Assembly: GCA_910588855.1 (NCBI GenBank)
Contig: CAJUSR010000005.1
Location: forward strand, 124,001-188,000
Source: an uncultured Kineothrix sp.
GTDB taxonomy: Bacteria > Bacillota > Clostridia > Lachnospirales > Lachnospiraceae
Direction: 5' to 3'
Length of the DNA stretch: 64,000 bases
Below, piece after piece: positions 44,212-52,415 of the stretch. The position numbers were made by a program, and so were the translations under genes. The notes under the pieces were generated by a model. That model saw only the letters and a program-made list of their open reading frames with translations, did not search any database and had not been told where the DNA came from. Positions within the stretch are counted from its first letter, which is position 1, and each line of letters starts with the position of its first letter.

Positions 44212-44384
44212 AAATGCGGATGTCAAGCGGACAGCGAAAGTGGGGTGGTTTCGCGAAAAAGATGTATAGGCAGTTTTCACATATTAGGTAATGCCATTAA
44301 ATTTCAAGGGCAAATATATTGGATGAAATGTAAAATGTGTTTAGCTAGTGTGGATTATAGGCAGGACTTTTGTGTAAAATTGCT
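44212..44384 (+). other. Leader-like region after cas2
   Basis: AT-rich 170 bases between cas2 and the remaining repeat, where type I-C leaders lie. No ORF. No promoter box stands out beyond weak AT-rich motifs. Confidence 0.4.
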
Positions 44385-44483
44385 GTCACTCCCTTGGCGG
44401 GGAGTGTAAGTTAAAATCGAGCGGCGTCTATTTTCCATTTTATATCTACTACCATTCCCCTGCAGGGAAACGCGGGTTAGAAG
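44385..44483 (+). CRISPR. Relict type I-C array: repeat, spacer, decayed repeat
   Basis: A 33-base repeat at 44385-44417 starts GTCACTCCCTTGGCGGGGAG and ends GTTAAAAT, with the CACTCCC/GGGAGTG stem of type I-C repeats. A 33-base spacer-like stretch follows (44418-44450). At 44451-44483 a 33-base sequence keeps about 19 positions of the repeat, including TCCC, TGCAGGG and a terminal GGTT..AA, and looks like a degenerate last repeat. No further copies were found up to 44900. Confidence 0.6.
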
Positions 44484-44883
44484 GTGGGTGAAGGCACGTT
44501 CATACCTGTTGTAAAGCATCTTGTTGGGAAATACAAATTGAAGTGTCATTAACTATCATGAGAAAGATATTAGCTATAATTGCTTTTTGGCTGAGAAGAT
44601 GGATTAGTATTTCGATATTATATGTAGATATTTATGGATGTCAGGAGATGGGGATATATAAAAGAAAGAATCGTTTTCTCCGGTTTTTCCTATGAGCAAA
44701 AGAAGTAGTAGACCAGGTAAGATTTTCTCTTTTAAAATTAGGAAGGGATTTATGTAAAGCTGTTGCGGATATTTGCAAGGGAGGGGGAAATATTGTTCAT
44801 AACTAAGCGGTGGAAGGTAGATTGCATTGCAAATTCTAAACGATTGGACTAGCTGTCCAATGACAGCCATAACAAGATAAGTT
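44484..44883. other. Gene-free stretch
   Basis: No ORF with a ribosome site and no further CRISPR repeats were seen. The 88-codon minus-strand frame (44604-44870) is AT-rich and lacks a start signal. Confidence 0.4.
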
Positions 44884-44905
44884 ATACTTTTCCTATGAAA
44901 AGTAT
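44884..44905 (+). promoter_or_regulatory. Perfect inverted repeat before the DIP1984-like gene
   Basis: ATACTTTTC-CTAT-GAAAAGTAT, 9-base arms, abutting the AGGAGG ribosome site. It could be an operator or an RNA hairpin that controls access to the site. Confidence 0.45.
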
Positions 44906-44919
44906 AGGAGGTTGGGGCG

Positions 44920-45579
44920 ATGGGCAGTCAGTTATTGGTGGCGGAAGCATTAGATGAAAGAGAGCTGTTGGTTCACAGGATAATGGATAATATTAAAGGA
45001 TCAAGCTTTGTAGATATGGCAAAGCGTAATGAAGAAAAGACGGCAGAAAAGCGGCTGCCCAGAAGCGAATATGCGGAGCAGGCAAAGAGTGCTTTCCAGC
45101 AGATTATAGATTTGATAGAGAGGTACCAGAAAATTGATGCTGCCATTGTCGCATCTAATGCTAATACCAAGATTCAGACTTCATATGGTGAGTATACAGT
45201 TGCAGGGGCAATTTCTTTAAGGAACCGTTTGAAAGCAGCAAAAGGATACGAGAATAAGGGTTTTGAAAATAGTTTATATGATAAGATGCAGGAAGAATAC
45301 GAACGATGTATCCAATCTATTCATGCGAAGAACCGTCATTTGGATGAAACAGCGGAATGCATGAGACTAAGTATCCTTGGCAAAGAAACCCGGATGAAGG
45401 AGACAAAACCATTAGAAGTTGTGGAGGTCTATGTGAAAGAAAACAAAGCGGAATTGATTGACCCATTAGATATTGTGAGTCAAATGCAGCAGTTAAAGGA
45501 GCGTAAAGACAAGCTTATTTCGGAGTTGGATACACAAATCAAAGTTTCTAATGCGACTACATTTGTTGTTTTGGATTAA
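44920..45579 (+). CDS. DIP1984/septicolysin-like helical protein
   Basis: 219 residues, AGGAGGTTGGGGCG upstream. Mostly helical: LLVAEALDERELLVHRIMDNI, SAFQQIIDLIERYQKIDAAIVASNANTKIQTSYGEYTVAGAISLRNRLKAA, VEVYVKENKAELIDPLDI, ending in a helix and NATTFVVLD. This matches the DIP1984 family (sometimes named septicolysin), where the NxxT (NANT) and LxxRxxL motifs recur and the tail has an xTTxxVLD strand. Function is not established. Alone here, just right of the relict CRISPR array, preceded by an inverted repeat. Confidence 0.65.
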   Translation: MGSQLLVAEALDERELLVHRIMDNIKGSSFVDMAKRNEEKTAEKRLPRSEYAEQAKSAFQQIIDLIERYQKIDAAIVASNANTKIQTSYGEYTVAGAISLRNRLKAAKGYENKGFENSLYDKMQEEYERCIQSIHAKNRHLDETAECMRLSILGKETRMKETKPLEVVEVYVKENKAELIDPLDIVSQMQQLKERKDKLISELDTQIKVSNATTFVVLD

Positions 45580-45834
45580 TGTTTAATTATGCCTATAATG
45601 CGAAAACCTAAATCTCAGTTTTCCTGACAACAGGGTTATATTATAAATGCAGATTTGGCATAATAAAGCGGCCTTATGGACAAACGATAAAATATGAATT
45701 ATTTTGACAAATGAATGACAGATTTTTTTGCAGGTGTAGGAACACGCTGAAATCCATGAGAAAGGTTCGGTAGTGGGCTGTTTGGTCAAGGTTAACCACA
45801 TGGCTGCATTATAGGCAAATTTATAGAATCATTT

Positions 45835-45857
45835 AGGGGCAAAAAGTCTGCCCCTGT
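45835..45857 (+). terminator. Hairpin in the 45.6-45.9 kb gap
   Basis: AGGGGCA/TGCCCCT stem with a 7-base loop. No T-run follows. The rest of 45580-45933 holds no ORF. Confidence 0.35.
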
Positions 45858-45933
45858 AATGGGCTTTATATATTAAATAACATGTGAAAGGCTTTTGCTG
45901 TTTGAATTATACAACGGAGGTAATGAAATATTT

Positions 45934-46326
45934 ATGGATAAAAATGTATATCCAAATATAAATATGGAGAAAACAGGGCTTTTGCTAAAAAAGAAAATAA
46001 CAGAACAGGGTTATTCGGTTAAGGATATCCAGAAATATCTTCAATTGTCATGCCCGCAGCCGATATACCGATGGTTTAAGGGAAAGGTAATGCCTTCTCT
46101 CGACCATTTGCTGATGCTGAGTCGTATCCTGAAAGTGCATATGGAAGATTTGCTGGTAATAGAAGGAGATTCCTATGTGCAAAATACGGAGAAAAAAATA
46201 TGTGAGATTTTGCCCTATGATATGAGGGGGAAAAACAGATACTCGGAACCGCTTCATAAATTTCAGGAAGGTACACGGAGGAGAATGGCGGCATATTGGG
46301 GAAAGCTGTGTGTTAAAGCGGCATAA
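45934..46326 (+). CDS. Helix-turn-helix regulator
   Basis: 130 residues from ATG 45934; GGAGG lies 15 bases upstream, so spacing is long and the start is uncertain. XRE-like domain at residues 10-65: NMEKTGLLLKKKITEQGYSVKDIQKYLQL, CPQPIYRWFKGKVMPSLDHLLMLSRILKVHMEDLL. The C-terminal tail is basic (RYSEPLHKFQEGTRRRMAAY). Such proteins are usual small clostridial regulators. A hairpin (46326-46382) follows it. Target unknown. Confidence 0.7.
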   Translation: MDKNVYPNINMEKTGLLLKKKITEQGYSVKDIQKYLQLSCPQPIYRWFKGKVMPSLDHLLMLSRILKVHMEDLLVIEGDSYVQNTEKKICEILPYDMRGKNRYSEPLHKFQEGTRRRMAAYWGKLCVKAA

Positions 46327-46382
46327 AGAAGATGCCCGCAACAGTAGGGAGAAAATGCGTGTTTTTTAACGGACATCTTCTT
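46326..46382 (+). terminator. Hairpin after the helix-turn-helix gene
   Basis: AAGAAGATG/CATCTTCTT 9-base stem with a long loop that includes TTTTTT. Acts in either direction at best. Confidence 0.45.
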
Positions 46383-46465
46383 CATGATGACATATTGATT
46401 ACAGTTTAAGCCCTTTTGGGGCTATATTAGTCATAATAGTTTTGCAATGTATAATGTATAAAAAT

Positions 46466-46609
46466 CTATTTTGTAAGTGGAATCCCTTTCGTAACCTTTC
46501 GGTAAATTTTTCATAGAAGAACAGACGGAAAACTAAATAATAAATATACGGTGGAAAGAATACCAACGGTACCGCCGATAAGGGCAATGATTAATAGTCC
46601 AAAATTCAT
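46466..46609 (-). pseudogene. Small membrane peptide interrupted by TGA
   Basis: Minus-strand ATG 46609 (AGGAAG 10 bases upstream) encodes MNFGLLIIALIGGTVGILST, VYLLFSFPSVLL (32 residues, one membrane segment), then TGA (46513-46511). The frame continues KIYRKVTKGIPLTK to a TAG at 46468-46466. A basic tail after one membrane helix is natural, and TGA is one base from TGG, so a nonsense change is likely. It may still act as the shorter 32-residue form. Confidence 0.45.
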
Positions 46610-46743
46610 AATGGAACAACTTCCTGATGTAAAATAATATTAATATGTTTTGACTGCCTTTATTATAGTGTGGCAAATTGAACAAGAAAAGACGGAGGAA
46701 GGTTTCTTAGCACAATCTTAACGTGTGTGGTCTGTAGATGCCC

Positions 46744-46823
46744 TTGACATAATCCTGTTTTCATGCGAATATAGTTTAATAATGAACAGTTCGTATATAA
46801 ACAGTTCATATTTGAACTGTTCG
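46744..46823 (+). promoter_or_regulatory. Promoter and operator of the MarR gene
   Basis: TTGACA at 46744-46749 with a weak -10 (GAATAT/TATAGT) around 46767-46775. Downstream, AACAGTTCA-TATT-TGAACTGTT (46799-46821) is a perfect 9-base palindrome, and another GAACAGTTC half-site lies at 46784. A MarR dimer binding here would repress its own gene. Confidence 0.65.
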
Positions 46824-46851
46824 ATTATGAATTAATTGAGAGGGATGAAAA

Positions 46852-47283
46852 GTGGATACTGAGTTTGAAACACTGCTTTATGGGCAGCAGTTTAAAAAGC
46901 TATATGAAAAAATGAGCAATCTTATTACGGAAAAATATGGGCTTCATAAGGTGGAAATTGAAATACTGCTTTTCTTGAAGAAAGGAAAAGGGGATACTGC
47001 AAGGGATATTGCAGAAAATAAGTTTTTTTCTAAAGCGCATATTTCACATGCTATTGACCATCTAATGGAATGCGGATATTTGGTTGGGAAGCTGGATGGG
47101 CAAGACAGGAGATGTGTTCATTTGGTTTTGACAGGGGAAGCAGAACCGGTATGCGAGGAACTTCTGAAGATGCGTGAGAATCTGATGAATACCGTTTGCC
47201 AGGGGATTACAGAAGAAGAGCGATTGATGATGCGGCAGGTGGCGAAGAAGATTGCATGTAATATTAGCAAAGAGCTGATGTAG
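46852..47283 (+). CDS. MarR-family regulator
   Basis: 143 residues from GTG 46852 (GAGAGGGATGAAAA upstream). Winged helix: KYGLHKVEIEILLFLKKGKGDTARDIAENKFFSKAHISHAIDHLMECGYLVGKLDGQDRRCVHLVLTGEA, with dimerisation helices at both ends. The palindrome in its promoter suggests autorepression. Citrate synthase follows 126 bases later, but a separate start region lies between, so co-regulation is only a possibility. Confidence 0.88.
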   Translation: MDTEFETLLYGQQFKKLYEKMSNLITEKYGLHKVEIEILLFLKKGKGDTARDIAENKFFSKAHISHAIDHLMECGYLVGKLDGQDRRCVHLVLTGEAEPVCEELLKMRENLMNTVCQGITEEERLMMRQVAKKIACNISKELM

Positions 47284-47409
47284 AATGGAGAGGGCATTGT
47301 GGTAAAAGTTCCGGGATGGAGGGAAAGGTTGAAAGAGCCGTTTGGTCAATCTGAAATCCGTACCGAAAGCCACAATTTCACACGTTAAGAAAGGAGCATG
47401 GTTATATAA

Positions 47410-48780
47410 ATGACAAGAAATAGCAAAAGGGAGCAAATAGAAAATTATACGGTAAAATATGGTGATGTCTGTAAAGAAAATAACTTAATAGATATTAATT
47501 TATATGAACAATACGGTGTAAAGAGGGGATTAAGGGATAAAAACGGGGAAGGCGTATTGGCAGGCTTGACGAATATTTCCATGATAAAGTCACAGGAAAT
47601 AATTGATGGAAAGAGGGTGCCATGTGAAGGAAGGCTACTGTATCGGGGGTATGATATTATCAATTTGGTAAGGGGATTTGAACATAGCTCCAGATTCGGT
47701 TTTGAAGAGATTGCATACCTTCTTCTGTTTGGCAGTTTGCCGGATAAAAGCCAGTTGAAGGAATTTCGGGGGAAGCTGGCAATGATGCGCACACTTCCCA
47801 CTAATTTTACAAGGGATGTTATTATGAAAGCATCCAGCAAAGACATTATGAATTCTTTGACCAAAAGCGTGCTGACTCTTGCTTCTTATGATAAACAGGC
47901 ATCGGATCTTAGCATCCCTAATGTGTTGCGGCAGTGTATGCAGCTGATTAGTGTATTTCCGATGCTTTCGGTATATGGCTATCAAGCGTACAACCATTAT
48001 GAACGGGATGACAGCCTTTACATACACCGGCCGGATGCAAATCTTTCCACAGCAGAAAATATTCTACGGCTGCTTCGCCCGGATATGAAATATTCGGAAC
48101 TGGAAGCCAAGGTCTTGGATATTGCATTGGTATTGCATATGGAACATGGAGGTGGCAATAACTCTACATTTACGACCCGTGTGGTGACATCTTCCGGCTC
48201 CGATACTTATTCGGTTATTGCGGCCGCTTTATCTTCTTTGAAGGGTCCGAAACATGGTGGGGCGAATATCAAGGTAGTGGAAATGATGGCCAATATTAAA
48301 AAGCATGTAAAAGATGTGAACGATGAGGAAAAGGTAAAGGATTATTTGGCACGGATGCTTAATAAAGAAGTATTTGACAAGAGCGGTTTGATTTATGGTA
48401 TGGGTCATGCGGTATATTCCATTTCTGATCCAAGAGCGACTATTTTTAAAAGTTTTGTGGAAAGGCTGGCGTTGGATAAAGGGCGGAAGGAGGATTTCAG
48501 GCTTTATTCCATGATTGAGCGTTTGGCGCCTCAAGTAATAGCGGAAAGACGGAACATTTATAAGGGAGTAAGTGCAAATGTAGACTTTTACAGTGGATTT
48601 GTATATAGCATGTTGGATATCCCGCTGGAACTATATACGCCTATTTTTGCTATGGCAAGGATTGTAGGATGGAGTGCGCATAGGTTGGAAGAGCTGATTA
48701 ATGCGGATAAAATTATCCGTCCGGCGTATAAAAGTGTGTTGATGGAGCGGAACTATACAGAAATAGATGAAAGAGGATAA
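47410..48780 (+). CDS. gltA: Citrate synthase
   Basis: 456 residues, AAGGAG upstream of the ATG. Family motifs are present in order: CEGRLLYRGYDI, FEEIAYLLLFG, HMEHGGGNNSTFTTRV (first catalytic His), LSSLKGPKHGGAN, GMGHAVYSISDPRATIF (second His), NVDFYSGFVYSMLDIP (catalytic Asp), and ARIVGWSAHRLEEL with the C-terminal Arg region. Length and the N-terminal extension of about 60 residues are those of the long clostridial form. Condenses oxaloacetate and acetyl-CoA. No aconitase or isocitrate dehydrogenase gene is adjacent. Confidence 0.92.
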   Translation: MTRNSKREQIENYTVKYGDVCKENNLIDINLYEQYGVKRGLRDKNGEGVLAGLTNISMIKSQEIIDGKRVPCEGRLLYRGYDIINLVRGFEHSSRFGFEEIAYLLLFGSLPDKSQLKEFRGKLAMMRTLPTNFTRDVIMKASSKDIMNSLTKSVLTLASYDKQASDLSIPNVLRQCMQLISVFPMLSVYGYQAYNHYERDDSLYIHRPDANLSTAENILRLLRPDMKYSELEAKVLDIALVLHMEHGGGNNSTFTTRVVTSSGSDTYSVIAAALSSLKGPKHGGANIKVVEMMANIKKHVKDVNDEEKVKDYLARMLNKEVFDKSGLIYGMGHAVYSISDPRATIFKSFVERLALDKGRKEDFRLYSMIERLAPQVIAERRNIYKGVSANVDFYSGFVYSMLDIPLELYTPIFAMARIVGWSAHRLEELINADKIIRPAYKSVLMERNYTEIDERG

Positions 48781-48827
48781 AAACTGAAGAATGCTCTATA
48801 TTAGGGAGGATAGGAAGGCGATAAAAA

Positions 48828-50372
48828 TTGAGATTATACCGTACGAAATTTCAGGAAAAGCTAAATGAAGCATTAAGGGCAGTGCTGCCGATTATCGGGA
48901 TTGTTCTTGTCCTTTGCTTTACAATTGCGCCGATTTCACCAAGTATATTGATGGCTTTTTTGCTAGGGGCGGTGCTTTTAATTGTAGGGATGATGTTTTT
49001 TACGCTTGGCGTGGAACTTTCTATGACTCCGATGGGAGAACGGGTAGGCACATGTATGACCCGTTCTAAGAAACTTTCGGTAATGGTATTGCTTAGTTTT
49101 ATATTAGGGATTGTAATCACTATTTCAGAACCGGACTTGCAAGTGCTGGCAGAGCAAGTGCCGTCTATTCCAAATTTGACGCTAATTTTTGCAGTTGCAT
49201 TTGGAGTCGGAATCTTTCTTGTAATAGCGCTATTGCGTATGCTGTTTTCGATTCCGCTGTCTTTTATGCTTTTATTCTTTTATGGGCTTGTAATAGTGCT
49301 GGCTTTTTTCGTGCCGGGGGATTTTCTGGCGGTGGCATTTGATGCCGGAGGGGTGACGACAGGGCCGATGACGGTTCCTTTTATTATGGCAATGGGTGTC
49401 GGTATTGCAGCAATCCGTAGCGATAAGCATGCAGCAGATGATAGTTTCGGTCTTGTGTCGCTTTGTTCTATCGGACCGATATTGTCAGTGCTGGTATTAG
49501 GGTTGATTTATCATCCGGAAAGCACCGAATACATACCGGAGCAAATCCCGGATATTAGCAGTTCGGTAGAGCTTTGGGGAATGTTTTCAGGAGGCTTCCC
49601 GAAATATATGTGGGAAATGGCAGTTTCGCTTTTCCCAATCCTGGCATTTTTCGGGATGTTTCAAATTATTTTCAAAGGGATGCAGAAACGTACGCTGATT
49701 AAGATTGGTATTGGCCTTGTATATACTTATGTGGGCCTGTTCCTGTTTCTGACCGGTGTGAATGTAGGGTTTATGCCTGCTGGTAATTATCTTGGGCAGG
49801 TGATTGCTTCAAATCCTTACCGATGGATTATTGTTCCTATTGGTATGCTGATTGGATATTTTATTGTATTAGCGGAGCCAGCAGTATATGTATTGACAAA
49901 ACAAGTAGAAGATATTACTTCTGGTGCGGTGTCGGCAAAAGCTATGAGCCTTAGCTTGTCCATCGGTGTGGCAGTATCTTTGGGGCTTGCAATGATACGT
50001 GTTTTAACGGGGGTTTCTATTTTGTGGTTTATTATTCCGGGTTATGGTATTGCGTTGGTTTTGTCATTGGCAGTTCCCAAGATTTTTACAGCAATAGCTT
50101 TTGACTCCGGCGGTGTGGCATCGGGGCCGATGACGGCAACTTTTCTTTTGCCGTTCGCAATGGGAGCCTGTGTTAGTGTAGGCGGGAACATTGTGACGGA
50201 TGCCTTCGGCGTTGTGGCTATGGTAGCCATGACTCCTCTCATTACCATACAGGTGTTGGGATTGGTTTACAAGCTGCGTTCTGCAAAAGCGGCGCCGATA
50301 CCGCAGCCTGCAGGTATGGGCGTACAGGAGGCTTTCGAACTGCTTGGTGACGATGAGATTATTGAATTGTAG
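48828..50372 (+). CDS. DUF1538 membrane protein
   Basis: 514 residues from TTG 48828 (GGGAGGATAGGAAGG upstream, distant). About twelve membrane segments in two homologous halves: AFDAGGVTTGPMTVPFIMAM near residue 171 and AFDSGGVASGPMTATFLLPF near 425. The repeated GGV(T/A)(T/S)GPMT is the family signature and may form an ion or substrate path at the pseudo-twofold axis. The following gene is a tandem PII-like protein, 15 bases downstream; this pairing suggests PII-type gating of a transporter. Substrate unknown. Confidence 0.85.
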   Translation: MRLYRTKFQEKLNEALRAVLPIIGIVLVLCFTIAPISPSILMAFLLGAVLLIVGMMFFTLGVELSMTPMGERVGTCMTRSKKLSVMVLLSFILGIVITISEPDLQVLAEQVPSIPNLTLIFAVAFGVGIFLVIALLRMLFSIPLSFMLLFFYGLVIVLAFFVPGDFLAVAFDAGGVTTGPMTVPFIMAMGVGIAAIRSDKHAADDSFGLVSLCSIGPILSVLVLGLIYHPESTEYIPEQIPDISSSVELWGMFSGGFPKYMWEMAVSLFPILAFFGMFQIIFKGMQKRTLIKIGIGLVYTYVGLFLFLTGVNVGFMPAGNYLGQVIASNPYRWIIVPIGMLIGYFIVLAEPAVYVLTKQVEDITSGAVSAKAMSLSLSIGVAVSLGLAMIRVLTGVSILWFIIPGYGIALVLSLAVPKIFTAIAFDSGGVASGPMTATFLLPFAMGACVSVGGNIVTDAFGVVAMVAMTPLITIQVLGLVYKLRSAKAAPIPQPAGMGVQEAFELLGDDEIIEL

Positions 50373-50386
50373 GAAAGGGGTTCGGG

Positions 50387-51082
50387 ATGAGCAAAGTATA
50401 TATGATGGTAACGATTACGAACAGAGGTATCGGTTCAAAGATGCTGTCTTTTTATAAAGAGAACGGACTGTCGGTTATATTAAGCACTCTGGGAGCAGGA
50501 ACGGCGAATAGCGATGTGCTGGATTATTTCGGCTTAGAGGCAACGGAAAAAGCAGTTATGGTGGCTCCGGTCACGAGGGAAACATGGCGGTTGTTAAAGA
50601 AGGGGCTGCAAAAGAAAATGAATATTGATGTGCCGGGAACAGGCATTGCATTTATTATCCCGTTTTCCAGTGTCGGAGGGAAAAAAGCTTTGCAGTTTTT
50701 AACAGCCCATCAGGACTTTGTCAAAGAGGAGGAAACCATTTTGAAAGAGACGGAATATGAATTGATTATAGTCATCTTAAATCAGGGCTACAGCAATATT
50801 GTAATGGATGCGGCAAGAGGGAGAGGGGCAGGAGGCGGCACGGTAATCCATGCGAAAGGTACAGGTATGGAAAAAGCAGAGCAGTTTTTGGGCGTATCTA
50901 TCGCTGCGGAAAAGGAGATGATTTTTATCGTGACCAAAGCAAAAGGGAAGAATGAGATTATGAAAGCGATTATGGAAGAAGCCGGCATGGACAGTAAGGC
51001 TAAATCTATCGTGTTTTCCCTCCCCGTTACAAGCACAGCAGGGCTGCGCCTACAGGAAGAGGATTTGACGGAAGAAATATAG
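50387..51082 (+). CDS. Tandem PII-like protein
   Basis: 231 residues, GGAAAGGGG upstream. Two repeated ferredoxin-like PII halves, each beginning with a strand (SKVYMMVTITNRGIGSKMLSF and YELIIVILNQGYSNIVMDAAR) and carrying the glycine-rich loop (GAGTANSD; GRGAGGGTVIHAKG). Only the second half has a long T-loop-like segment. Probably translated with the DUF1538 gene and binds it at the membrane, as GlnK does with AmtB. Whether it binds ATP, ADP, 2-oxoglutarate or cAMP cannot be told. Confidence 0.78.
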   Translation: MSKVYMMVTITNRGIGSKMLSFYKENGLSVILSTLGAGTANSDVLDYFGLEATEKAVMVAPVTRETWRLLKKGLQKKMNIDVPGTGIAFIIPFSSVGGKKALQFLTAHQDFVKEEETILKETEYELIIVILNQGYSNIVMDAARGRGAGGGTVIHAKGTGMEKAEQFLGVSIAAEKEMIFIVTKAKGKNEIMKAIMEEAGMDSKAKSIVFSLPVTSTAGLRLQEEDLTEEI

Positions 51083-51125
51083 GGAAATGTAGAAAATTGC
51101 TTTGTGCAAGGAAATAATGCCAGGT

Positions 51126-52271
51126 TTAATCTGGCGCTTTGGAGATATAAAAGGTATCGGCAAGAAGGAGCCAGTTAGCGCGGAACAAATTCATGATTTG
51201 CCAATAGCCGGCTCCTCTTAAATGATATTCCTGAATAAGTGAGAATTTTTCATTCATGCTTCTGACATCTTCAAACCATACTTCGTGTCCGGTGCCGTCT
51301 TTTACATAGGAAAAATGAGGTGACATGGAAACCGGGTCGAATTGGATGGAGGCATTGTTGGCAATAGCAATTTCAATGGCTTCCGTATTGCTGATAGTAC
51401 GTGCGGCGGTAATGCCTTTTTCATAGGGGAGGGGCCAATCGTAGCCATAGTTAGGGATACCCAAATTGATTTTATCCGCAGGAATACGGGTAAGGGCATA
51501 TTCGACGACTTCGCGTACCTTGTGGATAGGCGCTACAGCCATAGGAGGGCCATAAGTGTAGCCCCATTCGTATGTCATAAGCAGCACAGAGTTGGCAGCT
51601 TCACCTAAAAGGGCATAATCTTTGCCTCCGTAGAGAAGACCGGGTTGGTTATCGGAGGTTTTTGGCACCAATGCTACAGAAACAGAATAACCGGCGGCAT
51701 TGGCAGCTATTCTTACTTTTGTAACAAATTCGGCAAAGGCAATCCTGTCCTCTGCCAGAATATATTCAAAATCAATATCAATTCCACCGTAGTTCTTCGC
51801 TTCCATAGTCTTTAGCAGATTTTCGATTAAGTTCTGCTGTACATCAGGGCTGTTTACCAATACGGTAATTAAATAGTTGCTGAACATTCCATCGGATCCG
51901 AAAGGTGTGAGCGTGAGGACAGGCGAAGTATTGTTTTTACGCGCAAGCTCAATCATCCAATTATCATCCGACAGAGGAGGGATTAAATCTCCGTTTGTAG
52001 TAAAACCGTAGGAGAAAATAAATAAGTCAGTAAGATATGGTAGGGTTTCCGTAAGCGTAAACCGCCGGATAAAGGGATACGCGTATCCGCCCGTTATGAT
52101 ATTTCTTTTCTCCTTGGCATTTTCATTGACGGAAAGCAACAAAGCCTGGCCTATTGCCAGCCGGTAAGGGTAGGACAATTGATTATTATAGATAATGGAA
52201 TCAGGGGTGACGCCATAGGTGGAAGCGATGGAATCCACACTGTCTCCGGCCCGGACAACATATATTTCCAT
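51126..52271 (-). CDS. LysM-GH18 spore cortex hydrolase, SleL/YaaH-like
   Basis: 381 residues. One LysM domain at 1-45 (IYVVRAGDSVDSIASTYGVTPDSIIYNNQL), then a GH18 barrel with the catalytic strand YGGIDIDFEYI (DxxDxDxE, final Glu as acid), YEWGYTYGPPMAVAPIHKVREVVEYAL and NLGIPNYGYDWPLPYEKG. There is no signal peptide, as in spore-coat-located SleL/YaaH proteins. It acts on cortex muramic-delta-lactam peptidoglycan in germination. Its presence supports a spore-forming host. Convergent with the PII gene and divergent from the next chemoreceptor. Confidence 0.88.
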   Translation of the reverse strand: MEIYVVRAGDSVDSIASTYGVTPDSIIYNNQLSYPYRLAIGQALLLSVNENAKEKRNIITGGYAYPFIRRFTLTETLPYLTDLFIFSYGFTTNGDLIPPLSDDNWMIELARKNNTSPVLTLTPFGSDGMFSNYLITVLVNSPDVQQNLIENLLKTMEAKNYGGIDIDFEYILAEDRIAFAEFVTKVRIAANAAGYSVSVALVPKTSDNQPGLLYGGKDYALLGEAANSVLLMTYEWGYTYGPPMAVAPIHKVREVVEYALTRIPADKINLGIPNYGYDWPLPYEKGITAARTISNTEAIEIAIANNASIQFDPVSMSPHFSYVKDGTGHEVWFEDVRSMNEKFSLIQEYHLRGAGYWQIMNLFRANWLLLADTFYISKAPD

Positions 52272-52415
52272 AAAACCTCTTTCCTTGCTGCAGTTAATCT
52301 TTTTTAGTAATAATCATATGCAAGAAATAGCGCATTTGATTGCAAAGAGTGGAATAATTTGTTATGATATTTATTAAAATAAGGGGCAATGAAAGCAGAA
52401 AGCGAGGCAAGACAG

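Noticed and set aside
11218..46513. TGA read as Trp (code change), suggested by two TGA-interrupted small ORFs
   Set aside because: Many intact genes here end in TGA (for example 4477, 12844, 41749) and use TGG for Trp, so local mutation is the simpler view.
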